This document shows positions 11,431 to 22,926 of a stretch of 64,000 bases of DNA, piece by piece; position 1 is the first letter of the stretch, and each line of letters starts with the position of its first letter. The translations under genes and the position numbers were made by a program. The notes under the pieces are model-generated. The model saw only the letters and a list, made by a program, of their open reading frames with translations, did not search any database and had not been told where the DNA came from. This DNA is from Argopecten irradians (Eukaryota > Mollusca > Bivalvia > Pectinida > Pectinidae). The stretch is from positions 8,206,837 through 8,270,836 of the forward strand of contig NC_091147.1 in the NCBI RefSeq assembly GCF_041381155.1. The letters run 5' to 3'.

Positions 11431-12757
11431 AACAAGAGGCCAATGGCCTCGTAGCACGATGGTCCAGTTAATTAATGTTCAATGATTGGTTTTGACTAAT
11501 ATTTTTGATTATCACTCATATGCACTGTTTAAACTAATAATTAATTACGACAATTCAAATGACCACTGGTATTTAATTGTTATCAATGTTGGTATTAAAA
11601 CAATCATAAAATTCTTTCAAGACAGATGTCATTCATCAAATGTTAAGTTATATATAGATCAATAGTTTTATAAAAAAAATTGATTTGTGCAGAATTTGTT
11701 TTTTTTTTCTGAGCAGGATTTTAGTGTGAGCGTATGCAGAAGCAGCATCTTCTTAGTAAGAATATTGTTGGGACTTATTCAAATAGCATCAACTTAACTT
11801 TAATATTAGAAAATTTAATGAAATTCAAAATTTAACAATGCTGTTTATTCAAATTTATCAGAATATTGTTATATGATAAAAAATAATTGGGGAAACTTTT
11901 TCCTGTATGATTGCTTATCGGTATCACACATGTACAACTATGTATAATCAAAGTGTTAAGTTGACTAGACTTTTAAATGATACCTGCTGGATGAGGGCTT
12001 AATTCATTATAGGTGACAAAAAAATCAAAGATGTTTGGCTGTCCTGGTTATAAGAGGTAAACTGAATTTGCTTCAATACGTTGAAATTTATTACTTATCT
12101 TTTATCTCATTTTCTTCAACACAATATAAATTTCACAATTAAGATAACAATGCACAAGTTGTAATGGCTGGGTCTCGGCACAATGGAATGCATTGGCAGC
12201 TACAGTCGAGCCTTTCCCAGGGCCTTGATAACAAAATACATTAATTAACTCTCAACCATTGTTTTTCCCTTTAACAGTAAATGGTATATGTAACACATTT
12301 ACACACACATATAGGCCTATAAACAGCATCTAGCACCTGACTTGTGACACTGTCCAGGGAATATAGATTATCCAACACAGGTACATGTAATTATGATGTC
12401 ATGACACTTTGAGTAACATATTTAAGAATAGAAAAGTAATGAATATTTCTTAATTGCCTTAATGTTTTCTTAAACTATATTTCTTTTGTATGAAGTGGTT
12501 CCGTCGGCCATATAATTTCCCATAATGCATTGTGTTTCTCATTTAAATATTACTAAAGACAAAGAAGGAATGAAATATATTTTAATTCCTCAAAAATACA
12601 GTTTATGTCTGTTTGTCGCCAAGTTTTATCAGTTCCGTCCTTATCTATAACTACATGTCTGAGCCAAATTTCATTGCTGTTAATGGTGTATAACTCGAGA
12701 TATCCTGTTCACAAGGTGATTTTCAAAACTAGGGGGTATGCTATAAGGACCATCACC
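11431..12757 (+). mobile_element. GAGGCC-headed element inserted in a LINE (family 3)
   Basis: The head ACAAGAGGCCAATGGCCTCG at about 11432 matches the head style of families 1 and 2. The motif GATGGTCC near 11458 is inverted as GGACCATC at about 12748-12755, close to the right end, giving a short subterminal inverted repeat. The interior is AT-rich, contains no ORF, and near the right end carries GAGCCAAATTTCATTGCTG and ACTCGAGATATCC. The two sides of the insertion hold consecutive parts of one LINE, which fixes both boundaries to within a few bases. Confidence 0.6.
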
Positions 12758-12853
12758 ACACCCAGTCATGCCTGAAATTAACATTACACAATGAGGAATA
12801 GATAAACTCCTTAAAAACATCAACCCACACAAAGCAACAGGACCCTTGCACCC
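12758..12853 (+). pseudogene. LINE fragment, part 2 (start of RT domain)
   Basis: The translation MPEINITQ, stop, GIDKLLKNINPHKATGP matches the start of non-LTR RT domains (G....L..L...KA.GPDG.). It continues the fragment ending at 11430. Confidence 0.6.
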
Positions 12854-13260
12854 CTACAGATCACCGTGACGTAATCGTCAGTTTTGACGGAGCTCACGAA
12901 AATTAAAGAAGAACCTATAACTATCCATGGACGATCCGAGAATGAGAAGGAGCAGAATTGTCCCCCAGTCTGCGCTCTTATCAATTCCACTGCTGGGTCA
13001 TCGATACCCGATCACATTTATGCCATCCCGTCTGTTGTCTCTTATACCAGCCACGGCAATACAGAAAAGATCAAGTTGTACATGCAGAAATATGTATATG
13101 TGTTTCTGGTACGTGTAAGCAATGTCTAGACTAACACGGTAACTGTCCAACCCAGATCACTTCTATGCGAACTTCAGAAAGTGGGAATAGAGGATATGGA
13201 TGATGATGAGGACCAAAACGAAGAGAGACAGCATGTACTAACAAAGTTTTAAAAAATAAC
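12854..13260 (+). other. Unrecognised coding-like stretch
   Basis: An ATG at 12884 opens an 81-residue frame containing LTKIKEEPITIHGRSENEKE and ending in a hydrophobic run. Further on, at about 13158-13252, another frame reads LLCELQKVGIEDMDDDEDQ, then NEERQHVLTKF and a stop, with an acidic cluster. The two could be pieces of one decayed gene or of a retroelement, or chance. I recognise no family. Confidence 0.2.
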
Positions 13261-13615
13261 TGGTGAAGCTGAAACATGACAGAGAGAAAGCTCCGGCATC
13301 ATATTGACAATACCTAGAGGGTATCTTCGTCATATTACTACATGAAAATGATAATTGGCCATGGGCCATGAGAGTCACACTTGCAACCCCCCTCCTCCCC
13401 TCAAAACCTCCGAATCAATATTTTTTCAGAACACTTATGTCTCACTGATCACAAATCAAAATGTTAACATTGCATAAGTTGGGGTGAACTTCCGGTTTTT
13501 ACGTCATCAAGATGGGCGCCATCTCGAATTTCACTAAAAAGTCAAAAATAGTCATAACATGGAAATATTTTCAACCGAATTAGACAAATGGGTTATAAAC
13601 ATGACCTTTGTTTGT
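13261..13615. other. No gene recognised
   Basis: It includes a C-rich run near 13387-13402 and ACTTCCGGTTTTTACGTCAT at about 13491, loosely like the ACTTCCGGTTTTAAATGG at about 111 in the window-start repeat. Nothing else is identified. Confidence 0.4.
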
Positions 13616-14105
13616 TTGATTAATTAACGTCCTATTAACAGCTATGGTCATGTAAGGACAGCCTCCCATGTATGCGGTGTGTTGCGTGTATGTTGTGCGA
13701 GGTGCGTGTTTTGGGAGACTGCGGTATATTCATGTTGTGTCTTCTTGTGTAGTGGAACTGTTGCCCTTTTTATAGTGCTATATCACTGAAGCATGCCACC
13801 GAAGACACCATGCAACATACCCCACCCTGTCACATTATACTGACAACGGGCGAACCAGTCGTCCCACTCCCTGTTTGCTGGGCGCTAAGCAGGAGCAGAA
13901 ACTACCACTTTTATAGACTTTGGTGTGTCTAGACCAGGGGACAGAACCCAGAGCCTTCCTCACAGGGGCGAGCGCTCAACTAAAGGCCAAAAGTGAGGTG
14001 ATGTCAAGGGAGACGTTAGGAAGAATTAAAGTAATTTAGGAAGAAAGAAAAGATAAGATCCTAAATTTAGTCGCCTTTTACGATCATGCAATAGGGCCAG
14101 CAGGT
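13616..14105 (+). repeat. Dispersed bivalve-type repeat, copy 1
   Basis: It starts TTAACGTCCTATTAACAGCT, continues with CTCCCATGTATGCGGTGTGT and TTTTTATAGTGCTATATCAC, and ends with AGATAAGATCCTAAATTTAG, TCGCCTTTTACGATCATGCA. Related copies lie at 16538-17010 (interrupted by a palindrome) and, in part, at 33356-33900. The last ~60 bases recur again at 14158-14215. Confidence 0.7.
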
Positions 14106-14215
14106 ACAATTCAGGAGCACTTTCTTATAATGAAAACTGTTTTTTATTTTTATTAATAAAGTAATTTAGGAAGAAAGAAAAGATAAGATCCTAAATCTAG
14201 TCGCCTTTAAAGACA

Positions 14216-14661
14216 CCAAGCAATACACCCCACCCGGTCACAACTTGTCGAAATGCCCGGAAGACAACAAATTCATATATCCATGGTCTGATGTCGTGTT
14301 GCCTATAAGTAAGGACAAAAACAATGTAGTGTATTTGGAATTTTATGAATTTGTTTTAAAGGTACTTTAACACAAACAAATCTTATAAAAAAAAATACTC
14401 GTAACAGTACAAACCCTCTATATACATTGTATAGACCAAGGCATGACACACATAACATAACAGAAAATATGAAAGAAACAGATTTCTGTCATCATTATTA
14501 CTTTATATAAAACATTTTTTCAATACTTCCAAGCCACTACTCTAAACGAAGACTAGTCATGCATGTGGGAGATCACGTATTTCCATGTCTTTAAGCAATA
14601 AAACATGTAGTCTTGAGTATCCATTTGGTTTGGACTGCCTCCTATGACGTCATCATCCGGG
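14216..14661. other. 3' flank of CMC4; no other gene
   Basis: Probably holds the CMC4 3' UTR in its right-hand part (minus strand). No clear AATAAA is visible on the minus strand close to the stop codon. The rest is AT-rich without features. Confidence 0.35.
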
Positions 14662-14792
14662 TCACTTGTCAGGTTTGTCACCGGAAGTCTTTATGCCTGA
14701 GCAGACGACTGATTCTCGTCCTACATGTCGTTCACAGCACCTCTCTAGCGCCTCCGTAAACTTACGACAGGCAGACTCGTCATAATTCTTAG
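14662..14792 (-). CDS. CMC4: CMC4 coding exon 2
   Basis: Preceded by GGTTTACAG on the minus strand. Encodes AKNYDESACRKF ... SGIKTSGDKPDK and the TGA at 14662-14664, including the second CX9C pair. Confidence 0.92.
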
Positions 14793-15208
14793 CTGTAAAC
14801 CAAAATCGACATGCTATTACGTTATCGGTTATTTGTAACCCTTTTGGCTTTAATAAAATGGCATGAACACCAATAGCAGTTAATCATGCATATAAAACAA
14901 TAATTTTTCCCATGGTGTATCATCTCAATTATGGTTTGTAATAAATTAGTTCTAATTCATGTGCATATAAACATTTTCAACGAATATCAGCAAAGCCTTT
15001 TTAGAGGTGTCATACGGTTGTCTTTGGTCCTTGGTATAAATATCAGACTTTTAATAACATCTGGGTACATAGACCTCATTTTCTGCGTTTCTTTTAAATA
15101 TTCATAAAATATTATTATGCACCTACCTTGCAAGCACGCCTGGATGGCACATGCCTGTTTTTGACAGGGGTCACGAACCGGATTCTTTTTAGCCCAAAAT
15201 GGCATCAT
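14662..15208 (-). CDS. CMC4: CMC4, twin-CX9C mitochondrial protein (complete)
   Basis: Small coiled-coil-helix-coiled-coil-helix protein (p8 MTCP1/CMC4 family), expected in the mitochondrial intermembrane space after Mia40-dependent oxidation; its exact role is unclear. Exon 1 is 15127-15208 and exon 2 is 14662-14792 (minus strand); splicing at GTAGGT / TTTACAG keeps the frame and gives 70 residues. Exon 1 contains DPCQKQACAIQACLQ, almost identical to the human DPCQKQACEIQKCLQ. Exon 2 contains ESACRKFTEALERCC and ESVVCSG. The CX9C pairs are Cys15/Cys25 and Cys36/Cys46, and the extra family cysteines Cys20, Cys47 and Cys58 are kept. Two ATGs are adjacent (15206-15208 and 15203-15205); either could start the protein. 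The insert WAKKNPVR between Met and DPC makes the N-terminus longer than in human. Confidence 0.93.
15127..15208 (-). CDS. CMC4: CMC4 coding exon 1
   Basis: Encodes the N-terminus through CLQ and the first CX9C pair. It ends one base into a codon; the donor on the minus strand is GTAGGT. Confidence 0.92.
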
Positions 15209-15360
15209 TGAGTAAATATTCCATATACCATAACCTTTTGAATAACAAAAAACACGTGTTAAAATTTTACGACTTCAATAAAGAAAACTCACACATATAA
15301 TTATATATAGGCGGATGCATCCTTAAAACTGCAAACTTCCGGAATACATCAGTTGACTCT
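15209..15360 (-). promoter_or_regulatory. Putative CMC4 promoter with ETS/GABP-type site
   Basis: ACTTCCGGA at 15335-15343 lies about 130 bases upstream of the CMC4 start. GABP sites of this form are typical of nuclear genes for mitochondrial proteins. No transcription start can be placed from sequence alone. Confidence 0.3.
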
Positions 15361-16120
15361 ACTTTCATTTTCAGTCAAATTATCCTCGGCCATCGACTAA
15401 AATCAAATACTATTAAAATAGACGGACGGTCATAAGACAGATTTTGTAATCATTGATAAATGACATAAATACAAATAGCATCCTGTTGTTAAGATAGCCG
15501 TGAAAGTCATCAAAAAACGACAATTTTCAAGTCTTCTAGTGATATAGTGACATGTTAGTAATGTTATACAGCTGTCCACATGTAGCGCTGCCTGAAACAT
15601 CATTTACATCAGTATAGCTACAACTTTTAAGAAGTTAATGTAAAGAATATAACATCCAATAGATTGATTCATTTATAAAACGTAAGATGTTTGAAAAACA
15701 TATATGATTTACCCCTGCAGCGTTGACCGGAAGTTTACATTTTCCCGGGTGCGTTCGTATAAAATATTAAAGCAGCCGAGTCTATCAAGACTTATCCGTA
15801 ACCATTTATCAAAAAGGACACGGAAGTTGTAGAAATTGTCAAAATATTTAATATTCCCACTATGATATGTCAGGATTGTATTTTCTGAGAATAGTACTTA
15901 GGTGAAAATTATATTTTCAACATTTTGATTGGAGGTATTTGCACGGAACGTGATTTTTGCGGGTATTATTTTGTGTTGATATTTTTTTTTCATAACCCAT
16001 TAAAATACCTGTATGTTGTACTGAAAACCATGGAATGTGAAAACCAGTTAAGATTTCCTATACATTTGGCCTTCAGCATTATACAATGTATCTCGAAGTT
16101 TTGGTTGGCATGCACATTGC
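15361..16120. other. No gene recognised
   Basis: AT-rich DNA. The frame at 15925-16200 runs into a SINE tail and shows no family features. Another CCGGAAGT lies at about 15728, of unknown meaning. Confidence 0.4.
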
Positions 16121-16124
16121 ATCA

Positions 16125-16205
16125 CACCTTAGCGCCACACACTGCATACATGGAAGACCGCCCTTACATGACCCCGGCTATCAATAGGACGTTTAAATAA
16201 TCAAA
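16125..16205 (+). mobile_element. SINE 3' tail fragment
   Basis: ACATGACCCCGGCTATCAAT then AGGACGTTTAAATAATCAAA matches the 3' end of the tRNA-derived SINEs at 34126-34341 and 40888-41080 (ACATGACCCTGGCTGTTAAT, AGGAT). The head is missing. Bases 16206-16537 hold nothing recognised. Confidence 0.55.
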
Positions 16206-16537
16206 CAAACAATTGCGGACAAGGGAAACCTGTTACGATAGATATAGGGCAGACCCAATACAGGGATGCGTTGTCTTGTATGCAAATTAGAATTAAAATT
16301 AGAGACAGTATAGAAATTGGGACTCCTGGATCCACTTTTATTGCGGTGGCATGTCGATAAAATCCTTAAGCTGGCACGAGTTTAACGAAACCAATACTTA
16401 AGCGTACTCAAACTGCACTATTTTTGAGGATGAGACAAGATTCTAATACTGGTCATGATGAGCGGTCTGCGCCGGGAATGCCCGGTATAAGTCTACTTGA
16501 AGACCAAGATACAATTTAAAACTTTTTGTTTGATTAA

Positions 16538-17010
16538 ATGTGCGTGTTTTGGGAGACTGTGGTATGTCCGTGTTGTTTCTTCTTGTACAGTGGAACTGTT
16601 GCCCTTTTTATAGTGCTATATCACTGCAATCTAATTAAAATTATATTTGTAATTCCGCTTCACTAAGATGCTCTACGTTACGCTCCAATACAAGAGCGTA
16701 ACGAAGAGCATCGTAGCGGAACGGAATTACAAGTCTCATTTTAATTAGATTGATACCACTGAACCAGTCGTCCAACTCCCGTTATGCTAAGGGCTAAGCA
16801 GGAACAGAAACTACCACTTTTTAGACTTTGGTGTGACTCGGCAAGGGGATAGAACCCAGATCCTTCCTCACAGGGGCGAGCGCTCAACAAAAGGCCAAAA
16901 GTGAGGTGGTGTCAAGGGAGACGTTAGGAAGAATAAAGTAATTTAGGAAGAAAAAAAAGATAAGATCCTTAATTTAGTCGCCTTTTACGATCATGCAATA
17001 GGGGTAGCAG
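16538..17010 (+). repeat. Dispersed bivalve-type repeat, copy 2
   Basis: Matches 13700-14105 (GCGTGTTTTGGGAGACTG, TTTTTATAGTGCTATATCAC, GAGCGCTCAACAAAAGGCCA, ATAAGATCC, CGCCTTTTACGATCATGCAA). It is split at about 16627-16753 by a palindromic MITE, so the MITE is the younger insertion. Confidence 0.7.
16628..16752. mobile_element. Palindromic (fold-back) MITE nested in a repeat
   Basis: The arms AATCTAATTAAAAT and ATTTTAATTAGATT are inverted copies. Inside, TTGTAATTCCGCTTC pairs with a matching GGAATTACAAG and CTCTACGTTACGCTC pairs with GAGCGTAACGAAGAG. The whole 125 bp can form a single hairpin. The flanks continue the repeat at 16538-17010. Confidence 0.75.
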
Positions 17011-17099
17011 GTACAATTCTAGAGCCCTACCTAAAGGGCATCATGGGAGTACGTCGACATGTGGTGCACATCTGTGCCTCATGTTAGAGGAAGAAGGAG

Positions 17100-19490
17100 G
17101 TTAAAAGACCACATCAGGGATCTTCTCAAGAGTGCCCACACCACATCTGACTAGGCCCAGGAGGTAGGAAATCCTAGTCTAGTCTTGTACGTCAGGTGTA
17201 CTGTTAAATAATCGGGTAGCTGAGGTTGATCCTTTTCTCCCTAACTTTGTTACTGATGAGAAGTTCACAAAGAAGCCAGGTACAGTAAAACAGGAGTCTA
17301 ACAAAAATCTAATTGACCAGCATCGCTTAATCCAGTAGTCGGGTAAGTACAATTTTGAAGGCTGCCGGTTTCCTGCAAAATCTGCTCTGAAGATAGACTA
17401 TTCTAGAGCCATGTTAACTGACTACAAGGACCGAGAAATTTGGGATCTGTTAAAATTTGGATTCCCGTTAGGTTTTTAGGAAGATCTTGTTACTCCGGTA
17501 AGTATTAAACAAAGGGAAATGAACCGGTTTGTACCAACCAGTTTGAATTTGGATCTCAGAAATACTTAGAAAATCATAAGGGGCCAAAGTACATTTGTAT
17601 ACCCAAAGCAGATGGATGAGTATTTGTAAAGGGAAGTAGAGACGGAGGCAGTCATTGGTTCTTTTGATATCAACCCACTTAGGACCCCCATTAAACTGTC
17701 TCCTTTAAATTCTGTACCTAAAATAGATTCTAAAGAAAGAAGGGCGATACTGGACCTCAGTCTCCCCACGGGTAAGTCCGTGAAATTCCAACATTACTAA
17801 GGATTCTTATTTAGGTAAGCCCATCAATCTCACTTATCCTAGAGTGGATGATATAGTGGATCTGGTCAAAGATAAAGGTAAACTAGGGTTGTCATTTGTT
17901 TAAAAGAGAACTTTAACGTGCATACAGGCAAATCCGTATAGATCCCGGAGATATCCACCTAGTGGGTTACATGTGGAGTGGGAAAATATAACTTGATATG
18001 GTGTTATCTCCATGGGCCTTAGAGTTACCTCGGCAGTGTCCTTCATTTGTCTTCAAGCAGGATATTTCATCATAAATCACTTGGATGATTTCGCAGGTGT
18101 GGAGACAGCGGCTACTAGCCAGAAAGCCTTTGAATTTTAGAAGCAGTTCTGCTGAATGGCGGTCTAGTTGAATCCTTGTCCAAAGCGGTTCCTCCTTCCA
18201 CTAGAGTGGTATTTATAGGAGTTCTCTTTGACACAGAGTCTCTGACCTTAGAGGTACCCCCTTTTAGATTACAGGAAATAACAGACATTGTAGTGGTATG
18301 GTTAGAAAAAGATGAGGCCACCTTACAACAATTGCAGTCACTATTAGGTAAGCTGATGTTTGTAGCTAGACAGAGCCGTATTTTCATAAGTAGACTCCTT
18401 AACTGACTCTGTGATAGAACAGGATCTGAAGCATCTCTCACAGTGTATTTAGCAGTAAGGAAAGACCTCCTCTGGTGGAAGGAGTTTCTATCCTTATACA
18501 ATGGGGTATCCATTATGAGTTTGGAGGCATGGTTTGCGCCAGACAGCGAGTTTGCTTCAGATGCTTGCTTATCTGGCTGCGGTGATTTTTTGCAAAGGGC
18601 AAAGTTTTCATGTTGTTTTCCCAGAGTTCATCCGTGTACAGGACCTCACTATAACTGTCTACAACTACTAACTATAGTTGTATTTGTTAAGTTATGGGGG
18701 CCATGTTCAGGGGCAAAGAGATCGTAATCAACTGTGACAACATAGCTTCCATGGCAGTTACAAACTTAGGTAAATCTAGGGTGGCCTTTATGCAGGGGTG
18801 CTTACGTGAGATATGTTTTCATGCTGCCTTTCACGAGTTTCAGCTGAGAGCTCAACACATTGAAGGGGAGTTGAACAGATTCTCGGATATCTGTCGAGAT
18901 GGCATCTGATAACTCGCATGAAAACATGTTTCACGAGATCACCAGAGGGATGAAAGTCACATTTCACCCGATAGAAGAGGAGATCTTCAGATTCTCCCAT
19001 AGGTGGCAGTGAACTATGGGTCCAATAGATGTATATAGTTTTCAATTTTAATGCTCCTGCTTTGTTATTATTGAAGGGGAGACCATTACAATATTAAAGG
19101 ACGGTTTAAAAATCTCCATGCGAGCAGCCTTCGCTGAGGGTACTTCCCGAAATTTAGACATACAATAGCAAGCATTTTTCCTCTTTTTTAGGTTTTTCAG
19201 GGGGAACCAACTCGCTTACACCCAGTCTATATGTTTATAAAATCAATTTTTGAGACGAAGCATGAAAGGTCCTGATTCTATTCGTAATTATGTCAGTGAT
19301 GTCAAAACAATCCACGTTTTAACTGACACGGATTATTCACAGGTAAGGCAGTTTGAAGTTAAGCTAGCATTAAGAGGCGTAGCTCGTCTCAACCCACACT
19401 GTCTCCACAGAGCCTCCCCCATCACTCCGCAAATCTTGCTAGAATTATCCATTCTATATAAAAGTAGTATTTGGAGATATTTTGGATAGT
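17100..19490 (+). pseudogene. DIRS/Ngaro-type tyrosine-recombinase retroelement, decayed
   Basis: Plus-strand pieces in several frames line up in the order of DIRS-like elements. RT: KLSPLNSVPKIDS, then ERRAILDLSLPTGKSV near 17690-17785, and NHLDDFAG with the LDDF catalytic box at 18078-18098. Then RVVFIGVLFDTESLTLEV and LLGKLMFVARQSR, a standard RT-to-RNase H connection. RNase H: FASDACLSGCGDF near 18550, INCDNIASMAV and the closing AQHIEGELNRFSD at 18694-18909. Tyrosine recombinase N-terminal domain at about 19245-19490: SIRNYVSDVKTIH, FEVKLALRGVAR and SPITPQILLEL. The catalytic half of the recombinase (R..H-R-Y) is not found, and stops and shifts are frequent. Terminal repeats were not identified. 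Confidence 0.8.
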
Positions 19491-21360
19491 ATGTTTGATG
19501 TGCTTAATTAATATAATAAATTTGATTTTTTGACTGTCTGCCTTATAGCAAATTATAGGGCTCGTATGTAAATTTAAGTTATTCTCATAATTGAAGCCCT
19601 TTCACCCTGTTCAGAATTTACAGCAATTATCATGAATGGACTTAAATGTGACAAAATATTTCGATATAGGGTGAAAGGTTTTTTATTGTATTTGTATCTA
19701 TATTTATTTTCATTAAATGCCAAAACTAAAAGTTGTGTTGTCTTATATATAAGGGAAATAATTATATTTAAATTTCTGGTAGATTTGATGATTTTGTCGG
19801 TGTTTCCACATCCATTCCATTATTCAAGTACTAATCGCTTGCAATGCCCCAGCAGGACTTTTGAGTTTAGGACATTATAAGTTGTGTTCCGAAGTGACTC
19901 TTAGATTCAATTTGGATGTATTTTACTGCAAGAAAGTATGCTTGGACAGGTGTTCGCAACGTATTCATTTATTACGTTATTTTGATTTCCTCCTTTTGCT
20001 CGTTCTTTCTATTATGGGTTAACACGAAGACCTTTATAATAGATATCAATCTATGTTTTGTATGTCATACGTTCGGCTACTTACTCTTTATAACATTCTC
20101 AACGCCTAATATAGTTATTTCACCGTCGTGTTGTGTTAGAAATAATTCAAGGACGGACGAGTACGAAGTACGTAAGTTTGTCTTATATGCCATCAATGTG
20201 TACAGCTCTGTCATCTATTTGATTTACCTACCATTACGGGTATTACCAGTATTAATAAAGCCCCTAATCACCAACTCGCCCAAACACCAGTTATGTTGAT
20301 GACCTCTTACGTACTTTTGTACGACAATGTAGAGTCAACTCGCCCAAATACCAGCATGTTCGAGTAGTGGTATTCCACAAGGACCCGTCCTAGAGTCAAT
20401 ACTTTTGATGTCCTTCCACGTACATTTGTACAATACAAAACGAAAACTTGCACATATATTTTTGGAAGATAAAATTATTAAAATCGCCGTTTCGCTTACA
20501 GGAAGATCACAATTAACGAGGGACTTATTTTAATTCATACTAATTGACAAGAGCGACATTAACACCCTACACAGATAATGGAAAAGGTTTTTGTAGTCCT
20601 CAACATTCATTTAATATTTTCAATGTTTATATGTTAAGTTATCATACTTAATCTTATTTTCAGAATGATCGATTCAGACTCAAAAATGGTTTAAAAGTAA
20701 ATCATCCTTCGTGTATGATGTTATGTCCCTTGACCCTTATTCATTTAGGTTACCTTTGTATGATTTTCAGCTCCCCGTCTCAATTTTCATCCCTCTACGT
20801 TGTGTATACGCACGAAGACTTAGACTTTAATGATGCTGAAAAAGAAAAGAAAGGGAAAACAACGCAGAGTGGGTTATATGATACTAAATCGTGGATAGGG
20901 CCCTACCTCTACATGGCAGATCTATAAACGTTCGAAAAATATTGTATTACAACAGTGGCCGAGTTCTATATAATGGCTAAACAGAATTATTAGTAACTGT
21001 GAATGGATTTCTACACCAAATTTAATTATTTCGTCGATACCAAGCGGCACATCAAATGTTCTTTTACCCAGAAACATATAACAGAGATATTGGCAGCTCC
21101 GCCATTTTACCATCGGCAGATGTACCTCTGTAGGTACAATTTTTTTTTCAGATATACTAGTATTTTAATAGTAAACCAACTTTCTTTTGTGTGCGATTTA
21201 TTTTCGCGAATTTCGCTATCAAAGTATATTTGCGAAAGTTTATCTCCGGGATTTGATATCTTCCACAATTCTTGTACTATTGAATTCAAATCCATTCAAT
21301 TCTAATCCGCAAAATTCAATCTCCGCGAAAGAAAGTGGGTTGCAGTAGTTAAATACATAA
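19491..21360. other. No gene recognised
   Basis: AT-rich, with a 127-residue hydrophobic frame at 19916-20299 whose composition is explained by T-rich DNA. Near 20270-20410 the phrase CTCGCCCAAACACCAG / CTCGCCCAAATACCAG is repeated 70 bp apart, a small diverged duplication. No conserved protein is seen. Confidence 0.45.
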
Positions 21361-21520
21361 GAATAATTTTGATATGTTACAAAAGTTCAGTAATTTTCAG
21401 ATGGTTAGGGTACGGTTTTGGAAAGAAAAAATAATAGTTTAACTTATGTAATATTAAATAAAATGCACTGTCAACAAAGACATAGAAGGAATTTCCAATC
21501 TCTATGTATATATGTTTCTG
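21361..21520. repeat. Second copy of the window-start repeat
   Basis: GAATAATTTTGATATGTT and, after an internal deletion, TCAACAAAGACATAGAAGG match 1-80 and 333-383. Confidence 0.6.
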
Positions 21521-21589
21521 TTTTACCAGACAACTTTGAAATACTTTTTTAAAAGTTCCTTCAAAAAACTATATATTTACTAACACCAT

Positions 21590-22020
21590 AGAATGGTGGA
21601 CGGACCTCATCGAGGAAACAACACAGGTGAAGTCGGATTAGGCTTCCATTATGTAATTTCCAGCAAATATGCATCGTGGGTTCCGGGTTTGTTCCCTGCT
21701 CATGAAACATCAAAGCTTCGCACAACAGATCTGTCGTGTAATCTGCATGAAAGCTTAACGAGGCACACCAAATGTTCGTTTATCAGATTTTTTTTAATTT
21801 CCAGCAAAACACAATCCAAAAATGGAGACAAATATGTTTACTGACATCAGTTCTTTAGTATGATAGATGGACCTCATCGAGAAAGTAAAACATGTAAAGT
21901 CGTATCCAGCTTCCAAGATTAAATATGGCAACAACGATGTTTCATAGATCCTGGGCATGTTCCCTGTTCAAGAACATTTACAACGTCGACGACTCTGCCG
22001 TGTAAACTACAGGCAAGTCT
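21590..22020 (+). repeat. Diverged tandem duplication (~270 bp period)
   Basis: GGACCTCATCGAGGAAAC near 21602 and GGACCTCATCGAGAAAGT near 21870 start two related stretches. Each then has GTAAAGTCG/GTGAAGTCG, a GCTTCCA motif, a GTTCCCTG motif and CTGCCGTGTAA/CTGTCGTGTAA. The function is unknown. Bases 22021-22785 hold nothing else recognisable. Confidence 0.5.
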
Positions 22021-22785
22021 GGACAGCGGTTGGAAGAGACTGGGGTACTGTATGTTTTACTCGTTAGCAGAGTAAAGTTAATCGTTACTCGTTATCCGTT
22101 ATTCAGAATAACGAATAATTGTCTAACTTTAACCTGATTTACTTGTTGACATATCCTAGGGGCAGATTATAGACGGTAATAATGATCCAATGGGTATCAA
22201 GTTTGCACCAAGACATCGACGCTGAATTCACCAAGACTGTAGAACAGTAAGGAAGATTGACGCTGTAAAATTATAACTTTAGTTCGTCTATGTGACATTC
22301 TGAACAAACGAAAATAATAAAATTTAATCGGAAACAGTTTGTACTGCAACAGGGGCCATGCTCCAAGTTAGACAGCAAAGTCGCCATTTTGGAAAAAAAA
22401 AATCCGTTTTCATATCCAACTGCTCCAAATTTTGTCATATAACGATTAAGAATCATGGACCTATTGTTCTTCTTTAATTACTGTTTTGATATTAAAAATA
22501 TTCTAAACTTTCATTCAAGAAGATTAATTCTAAATTCAAACTTATAATTTGAAAATAAATGTATCTCATTGTCTCTATGGCTTTTAGATAGTCCAATATG
22601 ATGACATCGATTTATTTTTTCAAGATCTGAAATGTCGAAAACCGCGTTGAAGATAAAACATCTTGTGATTGCATGTGTCACAAAGAGATTAACAACTATG
22701 CGTTTCGTATATATGTATGTCAACGAAATTGGACGGTAATTTTCATAATTATTTTCTTAGTTTTTCTTTCTCATATAGACTACTG

Positions 22786-22926
22786 GGGATATATCATCCT
22801 CGATACTCCAGGCTTCCGATCACTTACGATCTCTACACACCTGAACTTATAGTAAAACTGGAGGCAACAGAACAAGTAGTTTAGTCCTTTAGTGTAGAGA
22901 TCGTAAGTGATCGGAAGCCCTGAAAT
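22786..22926. mobile_element. Fold-back copy of the CTCGATACTCC repeat
   Basis: CATCCTCGATACTCCAGG, then CTTCCGATCACTTACGATCT, is repeated inverted as AGATCGTAAGTGATCGGAAG and CGAGGATG, separated by ~50 bp. The arm is the start of the dispersed repeat also seen at 35915-36125 and 47309-47620, so this looks like two repeat ends joined head to head. Confidence 0.7.

Noticed and set aside
19916..20299. 127-codon hydrophobic frame
   Set aside because: T-rich DNA yields Phe/Leu/Ile-rich frames by chance; no conserved motif, no splice partners.
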